NCBI GenBank assembly: GCA_916613615.1
Contig: OU744725.1
Coordinates: forward strand, 57,792,575-57,856,574
Reading direction: 5' to 3'
Length of the DNA stretch: 64,000 bases
Source of the DNA: Steromphala cineraria
Taxonomy: Eukaryota; Mollusca; Gastropoda; Trochida; Trochidae
Position 1 is the first letter of the stretch. Every line of letters starts with the position of its first letter. The notes under the pieces are model-generated. The model was not told the DNA's origin and ran no database searches. It worked only from the letters and a program-made list of their open reading frames with translations. Of the stretch, positions 1-13,330 are shown in pieces. Position numbers and translations under genes: made by a program.

Positions 1-655
1 ATATGAAAAAAAAAAAAATTTCAAAATTCAATCCTCTTTTTACTGTATTAAGAAATGTTAAACATTTGATTATTTTAGGAAAAAGCTAATATGTCAGCGT
101 TAGTTATAACTACAACATCCTTATGAATATTACTCAAGTGATATCTTATTGAATTGATTTGCCATGATCGAATATCTGAACTTTCATTCATGTACGTCTA
201 AAGATATATGACAAATGAAATTTGTAAAAGTATCCTTTGAAAAAATTAATTTATATAAATTTGTCCTTTAATTGTAGGAACTATTAATGTTGATTCCTTG
301 TTATTTTATGATTAAAATGATTGATTAAAAATAAATGATATTAGATAAATAAATAGATATATATATCATTCGCATATAAAATTAACAAAAGATTTAAATG
401 TTATTTCCATAGTAATTACAATTATTTTCCTTATGGACACTTAATTCTGCTTCAAAATTGCACATTCAGCACAATGTTGTCATTTTTGCAAAGTTGCAGA
501 TTGATGTTGCCATTGAAACCTAAAACCTGACAGTTGAAGATGTTTAACTCTTTGACTTCTTTAACTTTAATCTTCATTGCTGCAACTGATGTCTGCTAAC
601 TGTCAACCGATCTGTTTAATCACAAAACTTCTTCTTCTACATTCTAAACATTGTT

Positions 656-1011
656 TTAAAGGGGCAGTAGCACGTTTTTATAGGGAATATAAGTTGATGT
701 CAGGAAAATGAAAATTAATGGTTCCAATTGAAAGACAATATATTTAAACTAAATGAAGCAGTGTTGAATCAAATATATAATGTAAAGTAAAGCCATGCGA
801 TTCCTTTTTCTTACACAAAATGAATTAAAGGTGTTCACACATAATGGCCGCCAATGGATTATATGTAAATCGTCAAAATTTGTCCTCTGACTATGGATGA
901 TTGGTCCGTGTAATGAGATTTTTGACACTTTCAAAATAATACATTTAGCATTAACTTACAATTATCAGTGAAATTAAAACAATATATAAAAACATGCTAC
1001 TGCCCCTTTAA
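656..1011 (+). mobile_element. MITE, TTAA-flanked, copy A
   Basis: The 356-bp element is flanked by TTAA on both sides. Its ends are inverted: AGGGGCAGTAGCACGTTTT at the left and the complement of AAAACATGCTACTGCCCCT at the right. A TTAA target with short terminal inverted repeats is the hallmark of piggyBac-type elements, and the lack of coding sequence makes this a non-autonomous copy. Two more copies lie at 30324-31899 (interrupted) and 35690-36058 (reverse). The internal sequence is clearly shared among all three. Confidence 0.85.
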
Positions 1012-1565
1012 AAATGCTGAATGGATTGGTATGGATAAATTGTATTTGGGCAACCTATATAAAAAATTACATATTTTTGTTTTTATTCATGATTCTTTGC
1101 GCAGTACAGTGTTGTATGAAGTGTTACAGTTTATGATATTATTGTAAATATGAGATTCATCATACAAAATGAAATTTTTGTGAAAACATCTATCGTCATT
1201 AAATCATAATGTTATGTGATGTCAATGAGACAGCGACATTATTTATGATTAAATAACTGCAAAATCCACAATAGATAAACTGAAACTAGATCATTAAATA
1301 TGAGTGTTTGTAAAAATGTATATATATAATCTATTCTTTTTGAACTGTAAAGAGTAAAACTTTATAGTGTGAAATTTGACATATGGGATCTCAGATCGAG
1401 CTCTATTTGAGGCTTCTAATGCTGAAGCATTTTCAACTTGTAGATTGTCAATGGCAAATACAATGGTTTAAATGATAATCAGCACAAATTCTATTATTAC
1501 TCTGAAGGAATAGTATTTGATGCCACTTTTTAGCTCTTCCATCGTATAGGTCCATACGTTCCCAT

Positions 1566-1625
1566 GTTCAGGTACCCATTTGTACAGCTGGGTATTCTGT
1601 GTGTAATATTGGTGAAGGTATGGTA
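1566..1625 (-). repeat. SINE fragment
   Basis: The segment beginning CAGGTACCCATTTGTACAGC matches the segment at about 20662-20715, where it sits beside a tRNA-like B box. It is probably a truncated member of the same tRNA-derived SINE family. No tRNA head is preserved here. Confidence 0.5.
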
Positions 1626-2522
1626 TTGTCATTAGTGAATTCCAAAGTTTCATCCATAGTTTATTGAATGTAACATTCCAGCAATCTTTACATTTTGAGT
1701 TAAAGAATTTTTTTGGCATTCAACTTGTTAGTTGTCTCAATAGTAACATTCCCAATATATGAATTTGTTAACCAGTATTCCTCAATTTTTGAGTAAAAGA
1801 TTGTACTTGCATTTATGAACTTTTAATTTATCTATTATGAACTCAATTGTATCATTCTAAATTTAGGAAATTCATGAACCTGTTTCCCCTGTTTGAGTCT
1901 AAGATTGTAGTCGTAATTTTTAACTTGAAATTCCCCTTTCATAAATTCAAAAGAATCATTCCAATATATGAAGGTTGTGAGAACCTGTTAACCCTACGAG
2001 AGCCGTTGGCAGGAAGTGTTGCTGTGTTTATGATGGAGGAGCTGACGATAGGCAAGTCAGAGTTTGCTGCTTCATCCTTCCATCACAAATATCCTCTGGG
2101 AGTAGGACAATTTCATTATCAACTGGTTCACTGGGTCTCTGGCAGTTCTCTCACTGAGCCTGCCCTATAGTTTTGATGGGAGATCCTTGAAATGCTAAGT
2201 ATCGAGATCAACATGTGATGGCAATTAAACTATGCAAAGTTTCCTCGCGTTTTTATGTTGCTGAATTGCGGAACATGCTGTGTTGAAATTGCTTCAATAA
2301 AGCTTTGGGTGTTAGGTTCGTAAAGGTCTTTCAAAGAATTTTAAGAAAGTTACACTATTTATGATCTAATGAACAAACTGCTATGAGGTGATTAGTTGTG
2401 TCTTAAAATATGATGAATAATCCTCAGAAAAAAATTGTCTTTAGAGGAAACCAGATTTCTGATAAAAAGTATAATAATCTATATCTTTGTTGATCAGTAA
2501 TAATTCACATTAGGCAATACCA

Positions 2523-2802
2523 TTTTTATGCCCCCGAATCGGAGACTCCGGGGGTATATTGTTTTTCACCTGTCCGTCTGTCCGTCCGTCCGTCCGTCCG
2601 TCCGTCCATCTGTCCACAAAAACTTTAACCTTTGTCATAACTTTTGATTGGTCAGAGCTAGGTCTTTGATACTTGACATTTATGGATCCCTTGTGATGAG
2701 ACCTTTCAGATGACACCATGACATTTGACCTTGTGACCTTGACCTTGACAGCGAGCAGGATGCATCCGGGGGCATTCGTGTTTCACAAACACATCTTGTT
2801 TA
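2523..2802 (+). mobile_element. HINE-like element, family 3, copy A
   Basis: The 5' end is TTTTTATGCCCCCGAATCGG. A (TCCG)n tract follows at about 2573-2607, then a short core rich in GACCTTG motifs. The 3' end has an inverted ATGCCCCCG motif followed by a perfect hairpin at 2778-2792 (GTGTTT, CAC, AAACAC) and a T-rich end. No coding sequence is present. A second, reverse copy lies at 16631-16864. End motif plus terminal hairpin plus microsatellite is the plan described for Helentron-derived HINEs; the class assignment is inference. Confidence 0.75.
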
Positions 2803-5800
2803 AAAATGATTTATAACTCTGAGTCATCAAGTTAAGGAGGATTTTAGAATTTAAAAATTCCCTCTGAAGCGAATTTTGCAAGGATTAGTGGAAAAACTAA
2901 AAGTAATAATGAAGTATTCGTCTGATTTGCTTCCAATTGTAAATTCTGTTGATTTGTAACCATTCGTTACTGGTTATGCTTCAAAGTATAAAAACTTGTG
3001 CCATTAACATACACATTCAGTACAAAGTCAGGAAAGTCAATTCAAGTTTAAATATCTTATTTCCAAAACAAGAACTATGATTTGGTGTATATAGATGAAA
3101 CCTTAAATAATATCTGAGGCGATGTCATTGACAACAAATGGACATGACATGAATGAAAATATTAAATTCCTTTCACCGATTGCAAAAACTGATAAATGTT
3201 TCTCTCTATGAAGTATTTCCTGTTTGCTGTAGAAAGCTCTGTGACAGGATAATAGGAAGAGTTAATGGAATGTTTACCAAGTGGAAGTGTTATTATTGCA
3301 ATGTGCTTCGCTGTTCCTATATTTGATTATGTCTAGAAAATTAAAAAGACATCCATCATATGGTGTTTCATGCCAGCCAGCCTGCCTTTTTGATAGAAAT
3401 AATCTTTGGGATTATAGACAAGTGTTCAGAAATAGAAAAATGAAATTCATGCATAGGGTTTTTTGTATGTTCACAAGTCTAGACAATTTGATGGATTTGG
3501 TCATAAACATCACTGCCAATATACATACTTCGTAGCCTATTCTTCAGAGTGGTTTTTGTAGTCATGGTCTTAAAGAAACTTTAGATGTTACAATATCATT
3601 TCAATACTTACAATATCAATTGATTTTGTACAAAAGTTAACATGTACATATTCTCTAATATTCAGTAAATTGCTACAAAAAAACCACCTTTATAAACCAA
3701 AGTATTAGATGTTTAAAAAATTATCATCTAAATTTTTGTTTTTTGCATTCTTGATTTTCATTTCAAAATCTTGAAGCAAATGCGTATTCACATTAATATC
3801 CTTTAGTATTGATTTGATTCATTTTGAATATCAGACACTATTCTTCCCATGAATGTTGAAATTGTGTTTTCAAATTCGTGGAGAAGTCATAAAGTTGCGT
3901 GGATACTCAGCGCAATAAAATACCACAGTTTCTAAAGCAAATAATACATGATAAGGTCAGCAAAGAAAAATACTTGAAGGTAAAATGACAGCTTATTTGT
4001 GAGACAATGAAGACATTAGAGACTGAACTACATCCAAGATAAATCACCAACAAGATGAAGCCCTATATAGTTTCATAGGGCCATAAGCCACAGGGACACA
4101 ATCACAACTGAATCCACAAAATTACATCAAATGAGACAGTGCTTTGTTTTTCTGACTATTTTCATCGAAATATGACCATAGAAATTCAATATCTGTCAGT
4201 CTGTTGGATGTGGTCACCTAAAACTGCTTGATGAAGCAAGCAAGGGCAAAGAGGCAAGCAGACTTATTCTGACAGTCGATTGGGATAATTTAGTGACTCA
4301 CAACTGCAGAGAAGGTCTTCCAGACTGTAAGATTGAGACCTGTATCAAGAATGTTAATGTTTCCTAGTACAGTGTAGGGTTCGTTTGATGCGATATTGAT
4401 GCTATCTTTTACAATTTAGTTTTTCTGATGCCATGTAGTCCAGACTGTATTCAGATTTGTTGTGCAATACAATGTTGATTTTATGATACGATGAGGAGTT
4501 TATACAATATTGGGTGCTCTCTTGTACAATGTTGTGGTCAGTAAGGTCACAAGTGTGAACATTTTGAACACCATAAATAACAGAAATTGAACCACAAATA
4601 ACACATTGTATAGTGATTGATTGAGGAAATTATCAAAAAAACAGTGTTGTTCTTTTGCCAAGTGCGTGACCAAACAGTGTCAAAACAGTGAAATAGCAAG
4701 TTGAATGAAACAATGAGAAATGACATTTTGTGAACAGCTAGGTGACAAACTCCATTTATGAAATTTGTAAACGTTGACCTTTCATTGTGACTAAGAAAGC
4801 GATTTATTCTCGCAACTTCATAATATCATATCTACGGAGATATAAAATCCTCTTCGCTAGGTCTGATCGCACCCCTGTACCTCGCATGTTTATTTTACCA
4901 GTTTAGTGCTGCCGAAACCCAGTTGTTAATGGACCAATCACATTTTCCCGCTTATTAGACAGCTAGCGGTGATCATGTTCAAAGCATGCATACAGGAGCC
5001 CCATGCTTGATACCGAGGGCTTTTGCCGGTGGCTTGTGATTGGATAGCTGAGTAAACATAGGGACATGCGATCTATGGGGCTGGGGTCGGGTCAGTGGAG
5101 AAAAACCTATCGAAATATAAAGTTTTTTAGTCTTTTTGTTTTTTAAATTTTATTCATCCACCCCTGTTACAACAAAATCGACCTCCATTGCAGGGAAATG
5201 AAAGGCCACTTGCACAATAGAGTTTGACATTGAGTGGGATTTTTTATGAAAAAAGATCATTCATTCCACACTCACACTCAAATCCTAACCTCCTTGTATA
5301 TCTATTGTGATGTATTATGAAATTATGGTCTAATGAGAACAACATAATTGAAAGAAAACAATTGCTGCAAATACTGCTGCTCTTCAAATGAAAATAAAAG
5401 TTAAATTTGAAGCTTCTATTCTTTGGAACCAGGCCAATTTAAATCAGACTGTTGAACAACCTCAATTACCCCTAGCAGTATATTTTAAGACAGATGAGAT
5501 CATTTATCCTTTATGAACCAACTTTTATGTACCAGTCTGAAATTGGAATATTGCCATAGAAGATGTAATCTAAATCTAATGATAAGAACTGAGTTTACAT
5601 TAAGATATTCATTATTTATAAACCTTGCACAGTATGATGTAATGGAATTGTAGTAATATATCTAAGATGAATTGTATTTTGGAAATAATGCTTTATGGAC
5701 GCATAGCATGTCTCCAAGCTTTCAATTATTGGAGAATAGTTATGTTCAAGATGACAACAGGTAAGATAATAATTTTGCCTATTTCGGATTATTTTCTGTC

Positions 5801-7596
5801 ATGTTAATTGGTTTTAGAAATTGTGAGATAAAGAAATCTTGATTTCAATCTAGAAAGACATGTGGGAGGACTTATAATTGGCTAGACTAGAAACAGCAAT
5901 TGCATCCACCAAACATTTCAAATATAGAGAGAAATTGAGTATTTGTATTTTCTTTCTGGTTTAAAATGTAGATTGGTCGTTTTTCTTGTTTCCATGGAAA
6001 CATGATTAGGTTATTCTGAAAAGCAATCAACTTTATCGTAGTAGAATTAAAAAACACTCAAGACTGAACACTGCCAACATGTGCAAGCCCTTGACTTGTG
6101 CTACATTTCACTATCTGATTCATTGAATACTCACTAAAATACTCCTATGAAAAGACGAGAAAGATCTTGACAAGATCTAGGTTTCATTATGGGCATGACT
6201 CTTGCACTGAATTCAGATATTTGCCGAACTGTATTTATTTGCCACAACTTGAGTGACACTGTTTTCTCAAGCAGTAATGGGATGACACTAACCATCAAAC
6301 TGTTTTGCTAAGTTATTCCATGGAGAGTTTGTGACCTTTGAAGTCTATGGCTAAAGACTGCTTCACTTTCGAGAGTAATTTCCACTGAATAATTGTTTTA
6401 TCTCATGGGAAAACCTATACTGATACAGCGTCTGGAACTGATGGCGCCGTTGGTGTGGATTTGAATTCTTCATTTTGAGTTGAGATAGTTGTGCATGTTA
6501 AGAACAATGAATAAAATATCTGGTGAACCAAGGATTTATCACCCATGGTTGTAGAAGCCTAAGTTTGAACCTTAGTTTGAAGGCAGGTCTCTAAAAAGTT
6601 TAAATTTTTTTTTATGAGGGGTGGGATTACCTTGAATCTAGCCTACCTATGAAGCACTGATATTTGTGCATTTATCACTCTTCTGATAAAGCCTAAATCA
6701 CCATCACCATTTAGATTATCAGCAGGGAAAAGTACATTGGAAATATTTTTTGAAACAACATTCGTTATGGTAAAGAAATGTTTTTCACTTATTGAATTTG
6801 GAGTTACAGCAGTCACTAATGAGGTATGTGATTCTGACAAATAGAGGCTTTTAGCTTATCAGTGGTTTCTAGACATTCCGTAATTAATGATTTAGGGAAA
6901 TTCTGCATTTCTGTTTTCTATTTGAGTGCTGACGTTGAAGAGGAAATCTTTATTAATCTTGTAGAAAGCATCAGCACTGGTGTTGAGTTATGTGTTATTA
7001 CCCTTATTCACCATCAACGAGTGACATATTTTCCGGACAATGATATTACGATCATGTGATATAGTCTCATAGCACGTGCATGGCTGGTATTATGGATGGC
7101 ACTGTCAGGGTGTGTGATAAGAACTCATACACCGTCTGTCATTTACTGCTATAGATTGATTATTTTCCTACAGCTGGGTTTAGAGGTTATTTGGTGAGAC
7201 AGATGATACAAGAGATAATTGATGGCCTGACTCAGGAAATATTCTAATATTGACCAGGTTCTGGGTGCTTAATGTCATTGAACTGAGGAATATGGTCAAA
7301 TAACTCCCTATGGACAACTTCTCATCCAGTAATTTGAACATGCCAAACGTCTCTTGTACTCTTGGCCTAGAAATTAGCATTTATCTTCACATGCTTCTTA
7401 ATTTAACCATCTTCAGAGTAATTTCAGAATCATGTAATTAGTTCACATTGACCTTATCAACTGTCATAAATCCATGAAGATGTTTGCTATAATTTAAGTG
7501 TATTTACTGCCTACTTTTGTTAAAGTGTATAAATGAGTTTACAATAAAATTCATTGAGACAGTTGTAAGAAACTAAGAAACTGTTATTCTTCATTT

Positions 7597-7690
7597 TTAT
7601 CCCACCGGTATGTAATACCGTGGATCGATATAGTCATCACCCTGTACATCTGTCCACCCGTCCGTCTGTCCGTTAGCATCTTGTTTCCAG
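7597..7690 (+). repeat. Possible HINE-type fragment with TCCG tract
   Basis: A TTTTATCCCACCGG start is followed by a CCGTCCGTCTGTCCG run at about 7660-7675, as at the 5' ends of the other tandem-core elements here. I could not find a matching 3' hairpin, so the extent is uncertain. Confidence 0.4.
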
Positions 7691-8967
7691 AGCAAAACCC
7701 CAACAAAATTTGACCTAGCTCACTGAAACTTGGTATGTGGATTAGTCAGTATGTGTTGATGTGCCTTTGGTATTTTCAACTTCTTTAGATTTTGGTTTTT
7801 TGGTGGTTTCCATTGAAACGTAACTTTATGGAACGGATTGGATATGTCATGTTCTACTGACTGTTGTAGTCTATGATAAACAAGACAAGACAAGACAAAC
7901 TTTAACTTTAGTAGTAAAAACACTTTTAAAAACACATACTCGACTGTCATGCAACTTCTCCTACTGTATCAATTTGCACTTATGTGTTCTTTGCTATTTT
8001 GAAATTCTTTGACATAAGCTAAGGAAATAGGGGTAATTGTGAGCTCTGCTCGCCTCTACACTTGTTAAAGCAGTCAATGTTTTCTGATAGATGATAACAA
8101 TTTTTTTCCAGAAAATTTTGTCATAGATTGACACTTACAATTAAGATAAAAGAATAAATATCTATTCCTTTGCATTTATTCCATTTTCTTGTCGTATTTC
8201 CTGGAAATTAATTTCCAGGAGAAATTATTTTGACAGTTTAATCAATCCTATTTGCAAAAGCAGGAAATTCAAATGAGAGAATTGACTTGATATGAAGGAA
8301 TTCAAATTTATTACATTGTTTTCCATGGCTCTGATATTAGCCTGGAATGTTCTTTTCAAGAGTATAATATAACAGTTTAGAAGGTCAAGTTCCGCCTTGC
8401 AATCTTCCTTCCAATAAAAAGGACGTAAAAACAATGAAAGTGATGAGAATTTTGTTGGCAAGAAACCAAGAATGGACTCAGTTTGTCATTAACGATCTTT
8501 ATTCATCCGCCGTAGTCTCATCGGTCTTAATTAAAGACAAATACTTGTTGAAGTTTTGCGCCTCCAGTGTTGACTTGAAACAATGGAGATGATTGTGTGT
8601 GTTTGAGGGATTTCCAACCCCAAGTGATCATCTTTCTCATCAATATGGAGAAACTTGGAGAAACTGCTCATACATATATACATACATATATTCATATATC
8701 TCATAATGAAAAATGGAAATCGTTTGACTCCCTGTTGTGTTGGAATTTAAAGGTTAAATAGTGGAGGGGCAACCAGAACTATTTCCCTTATTTTGAGTTT
8801 TTCCTTTGTAGTAACTAGTTTCGTTCAGATTCAAATTCATCAGACTGTTGTGTTGATGGAATCTGCGTGTTTATATATGGGATTAAAACCGGTAAATAGT
8901 GTCACGTGACCTGTTGTGGTGGAATTCAAATCAGCTAACTTGTCTTTTAAAATGATCTTCAAAGACA

Positions 8968-9135
8968 TTTGGTATCCTTTTATTGATAAAGTAACAAGTT
9001 TGTGCAATAAGTATAGTGACTATAAATGATTCCACGTCTTCAAAGACTTTCTATTCTCACTAAATGTTTATTTGGTGTTCTTTTATTTATTAAGTAACAA
9101 ATTTGAGAAATAAGTGTAGTGACTATGGATAATTT
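8968..9135. repeat. Diverged two-copy tandem duplication
   Basis: Two units about 109 bp apart share the order 'ttggt.tccttttatt.at.aagtaacaa.tttg..aataagt.tagtgactat'. They have diverged by substitutions and small indels. Confidence 0.6.
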
Positions 9136-9461
9136 AACCCTTAAAATGCTTGATATATTTGTTATTATAAGAATTTAAAAGCTTTTCATGGCTAGCGTTT
9201 TGACAATGGATTCAATATATTCAAAGGGTTATAACTTTAATTTTGGATAGGATAAATTTGAACCATTGTCTGATGAAAAATAATCGATCGCAAACATGTT
9301 GCACTGTTCCTGCCAAAAATGTAGCTATAATTATGAGACTACCTGCTTGTCCATTTGTGTTCCTAGATCCCTCAGCAATACAGCAACAACCCTGAACAAT
9401 AGATTGAACGAGTTAAATTTTATCTATGGACTTTTTCTATCAGGGTCATATTACAAAACAA

Positions 9462-9564
9462 TCTTAGCATTAAGATAAACTTTATTACAATCTGATGGGA
9501 TTCGAACCTGGACCTTTTGATCCAAAGCCAAACTCACTTACCATTGCGCTATCCCGCCCCCCTA
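9462..9564 (-). repeat. tRNA-derived SINE, head region
   Basis: Read on the minus strand from 9564, the sequence has an A-box-like GGGATAGCGCAATGG and a B-box GGTTCGAATCC about 40 bases later. A short AT-rich tail with AATAAA follows. The tRNA-like part resembles that of the SINE at 33390-33677 but lacks the long body. It is most likely a truncated SINE; an intact tRNA gene is unlikely because no good acceptor stem pairs. Confidence 0.65.
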
Positions 9565-9659
9565 AAATTCATTTAAATTTATGGACACCCTAGTATTTAA
9601 AAAATGAATGTACTGATAAGCGAACAAAATATAAAATTCAAAATTTGCCATGGTTACAG

Positions 9660-10763
9660 ATGCGGCGAGTGCGAGGCAGCAACTCGAGTCGGATTGGGAC
9701 CAGCCAGCAGTTTGTGATGCACAACAAGGCTCCTCTGTGGAATGAAAACAGCCAGGTGTACCAGCTGGACTTCGGGGGGAGAGTCACACAGGAGTCTGCC
9801 AAGAACTTCCAGATAGAGTTCAGAGGAAAACAGGTGATTGTGGCCGTCATTTTGGTTTTGTATCTGCATCTGTGAACTGTAATTCATCTCTTGGGAATAG
9901 GGTAACAAGCCCTCCTTGAAATGTGACAGGTCCAATGTAATGATAAGTAGACAATGAATCTTGACAGCTTCTTTTGCATCAGTCCCAATAATTTGGCTAT
10001 TGTGATGGTAGCTATTTGGAACACTGTTTACAAACTAATATTGGAAAAAAGGGCTGATTGCACAACTAACTTCGATTGCCTCCAATCAGATTTCTACCTT
10101 TCTATCCCGTGTATTAGCCGTAATAGAACAGAGGCTAAGTCAGGTATGACTGAGTTGCCTCTGTGGGGAGAGAATGTGTGACCACTAATAAGGGACACAC
10201 CCCCAAAACCTATTTTCTAATCTTGTTTTCTCTAGAAGCTTAAGGACAAGAAAGCTGAAGCCTTGTCTACAAACTCCTAAGTTATTTTGTGACCGTGTGG
10301 CCCATTCTAAGGGGGAACCACATTTGCCGCACCCTTAAGCAAAATTGATATGAAGCCTGATGAGCTACAGAGCCAATGGCTCTATTTTTCAAATATACAA
10401 GCATAATAGGCATATTTGATTCTTTGCAACTGGCGCTATCAAAATAAGGAATCAGATCTTTTGGAATTATCAATAGAGTGTTTCTTGAAGATTCCTTCTG
10501 ATTATAACTAATCACATTATTTAACCATGGTAAAAATAATGATTATCAATGTAAAAGACAACAAAATTATCCTGGTCCTTGACATGTCCAAAAAGTAAAT
10601 ATTCAACTGTTGTGTCTGATGTAAAGTTCATCTGTATTTGTTGCAGGTAATGCAGTTTGGTCGAATCGACAGCAATGCATACACCCTGGATTTTCAGTAC
10701 CCTTTCACAGCCATCCAAGCATTTGCTGTGGCTCTTGCCAATGTTACCCAGAGGCTGAAGTAA
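9660..10763 (+). CDS. TULP4: TULP4-like tubby protein, last two coding exons (partial)
   Basis: TULP4 is the large tubby-superfamily protein with an N-terminal WD40/SOCS-box part and a C-terminal tubby domain. The SOCS box links it to cullin-RING ubiquitin ligases (family knowledge). Only the end of the tubby domain is in the window. The exons are 9660-9833 (58 codons, phase 0, after a CAG acceptor and before a GT donor) and 10647-10763 (38 codons plus TAA). The joined peptide contains [31 protein letters not shown] and VMQFGRID, and ends in LANVTQRLK. The VTQRLK end and KAPLWNE stretch fit TULP4 better than TUB or TULP1-3, which end in a different motif after a longer loop. The WD40 and SOCS exons must lie upstream, outside the window. 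TULP1/3 orthology is the main alternative and less likely. Confidence 0.85.
10340..10390 (+). mobile_element. HINE family 1, isolated 3' terminus
   Basis: The segment reads CCTGATGAGCTACAGAGCC and completes the hairpin AGAGCC-AAT-GGCTCT (10369-10383) followed by ATTTTT. It matches the 3' end of the complete family 1 elements. Upstream DNA from about 10200 contains decayed pieces of the core monomer, so this is probably a truncated element. It lies in the TULP4 intron between the two exons. Confidence 0.75.
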
Positions 10764-11066
10764 CAGTCTCAACCACTGCCAACAGTTTTGTGCTCATAAG
10801 AATTTTTATCTGTGATTCTAGCAAACCAGACAACTGTATATTTCACAGACTTAGTGTTCATCTAGCTCAATCTGGATTGGTGTTATAGATGATACCTTTC
10901 AGAGATTCATTCTTGATGGAACACATCCTTGTCACTTGGTCACATCCTCAGTATTTGCTATAATTTTTCATGAAATTTTTGTTTTTGTTTGAAATAATGG
11001 AATTTGATGGATTATTTTTGTGATATTGATACATTATTCTTTATAAATCCGTGTTTTTTTCCATAA

Positions 11067-11072
11067 AATAAA
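11067..11072 (+). terminator. Polyadenylation signal of TULP4
   Basis: A canonical AATAAA lies about 300 bases after the TULP4 stop codon, in an AT-rich 3' UTR, and is the first one I see there. Use of this site is inferred. Confidence 0.6.
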
Positions 11073-13271
11073 TTGATAAGTTTGGTTTGAAAATAGATAC
11101 AGAAGATGTATTAAGGAATGAATGAGTTTAAACTTACATTTTAGAGCGTTGTCAAATTTTTTATTGTCATATTTTCAGCTGATTCTGAATTCAGAAAACA
11201 TTCAAAATAAACAAATTGAAATTAGAATCTACTTTGAAATATTACTTTTCTGTTATTTTTAAGTACATTCCATATCCATCAGATTATGGTGACAGTAATA
11301 TGGTTGTTTTTGTTGATTGTTGTTAAACCAAGTACTTACATTGTTACATTATTTCTCCACTGACGAATCCAGGGATTGTTGTACATCTCACTAGCTGCAT
11401 TATGGTACTTAATGTTTACAATAGAATTGAAAATTGTACAACTTGACAACTTCCGACAAGTACAATTGACACTTCTTATATACAACATGACAACTAAATC
11501 TCATCTAAACTATATGATCAATTGATCATTGCTTAGCAATTTTTATTTGAAATTTTCATATATATTCTTAAATGAAATATGATACATTCCATTGTTAGTT
11601 GAAGATTATTTTGTTTGTATTTTGTTTATGTATTGATTTATTTTAGTATTGACGTCCAATGATTTATTAATTAATCAAAAGTATAAACTTATTCAGTATT
11701 ACTTAATTTTGACAAAAAAAATTATCAAAATAACATATCCCACCAACTACTTATCTTTACTTTTTAAAGTTGAAGTATGTTCTCAAAATATGAATTTGTT
11801 TATTTTTTTCACAACTCTCAAGGATTTATTGTTAATCTTATACAATTTCTTTCATCATATTTGAAAACAGATTGGCCAAATTAATGTTACAGAAGGGAAT
11901 AATTGGATAGATTATTATTATCTATATCAGTGTTCTTATTAAATTGATTGTTTTGATAATAAAGATAATAAAGATTTCATATTTGAATGGTTTTGTAGTG
12001 AAAACAGAATTAAATTCATCCAATGTAGGAGGAATGAAATATCACTATCAAAGAGAGAATAAATGTTGTTGGTGTTAATATTTAAAAAAAAGTGAATTAA
12101 TGATGCTTTTTGGGGTTATAAGGCCACTGGCCCATTTTACATTTGGAAAACAATATGGAAATTATAAAATCCTTTCATAGATCATAGGAATTTGGTAAGA
12201 TCATCGCTTCAACTTTCATCAGTGAAAGCAGTAAGTAATGCTGCATATGCAAGCAAACTTGTTTGTTTAAAAATATTCATCAAGTAAAACATGTATGTTG
12301 GCAGCTTAAAAATTGATAATTGAAGACTTCACAGCAGGTTTAAATCAAGGCGTTTCGTTTCATTGTGTAGTCTTCTCATTATGCAGACATTTATCATCAT
12401 GAAAGGATTAGTTATTTAACTTATAGAATTGTAAATATGCAGTAAAGAATAGAATATTGAGAAAAGACTAAAGGAAAATATGAGCATCAAACTGACAAAA
12501 TGTTAAGAAGCAAAAAATAAGGAAATAGGCCAAGATAAGGACGATTTACTGGTAATAGTTTTCTTTCCTTACATGAAAAAAAAAAAGATGAGAGAGAAAA
12601 CATAAAAAAATTAATTTCAAAGATAATTTTAGAAAGTGGAAATCATTTAATTAAAAATATTATTACAGAGCCCCTAGCAGCAGTTTCTGATTTCAAAATA
12701 ATTGTTTACTTTTTATAGGTCTGTGGCTTTATGAATTGATAAATATGTAAATTAGCTTGGATTGTCGGATGAGACAAGTGATCTATTCCTCATGTGCATT
12801 CCTGTCATCAATCTCTCATGGTCACAGTTTATGTGAATTCTTGTTTACAAGGTTTGTGTGATATGATCTTGTTATAGATGAGATACTTGCTCTCCTGTGA
12901 CATTTCTGTGCAAATATTGTGTAGAATATGGTTCTATTTCTTAAACAGCTATGCAAATATTGTCATTTGTAAATTTGACATTGTTTTAGTCATTTACTTT
13001 AACAACAGACTAGTCATGATATTGTTCATCTTCAAGTCATTACCTTGTCAATGTTTGTCAATTCAAGGCGTTGTTCCATGATTTGTTAATCCATGCCTTT
13101 TCCATTCTTCTTGTCACCATTTTAAGGTGTATTTTACTTGTACTTGTGATACCTTAATCAGTCTAATAAGCACCCAGGGCTCAGTTAGAAAATATTGGAG
13201 GCCCTTGATCAAATTTCTAGCTGCTGTTACAATGCAAAATGAGAAACTTAACATCCTTTTAATGGTTTAAT

Positions 13272-13330
13272 AAGTGAGTGAGTTATTGTTTTACGCCACT
13301 TGGGCAATATTTCAGCCATCAGTGGCGTTT
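13272..13330 (-). repeat. SINE tail fragment
   Basis: On the minus strand it reads GAAATATTGCCCAAGTGGCG then TAAAACAATAACTCACTCAC. This resembles the conserved 3' region of molluscan tRNA-SINEs (an ATATTG..GGCGTAAAAC core followed by short tandem tails). No tRNA head is seen. Confidence 0.55.

Larger units (their letters stand above)
1..9659. other. TULP4 intron or upstream DNA, no coding exon recognised
   Basis: This AT-rich stretch precedes the two recognisable TULP4 exons. I read the longer open frames on both strands and found none with conserved domain content or convincing splice borders. It holds a TTAA-type MITE, a HINE, SINE fragments and a short tandem duplication, listed separately. 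A more GC-rich patch at about 4850-5100 has CCAAT-type motifs in both orientations (near 4932 and 5036) and may be an old repeat or a promoter; I cannot tell which. The rest (about 1630-2520, 2810-4850, 5100-7590, 7700-8960) shows nothing I recognise. Confidence 0.5.

Noticed and set aside
1847..2170. 107-codon open frame
   Set aside because: No start context, splice signals or family resemblance; probably chance in AT-rich DNA.
4830..5110. CpG-richer patch as a TULP4 alternative promoter
   Set aside because: Partly inverted halves hint at an old MITE; no exon or start motif follows, so a promoter call is unsupported.
9486..9564. Functional tRNA gene on the minus strand
   Set aside because: A and B boxes are present but acceptor and anticodon stems pair poorly, and the same head occurs in SINEs here.
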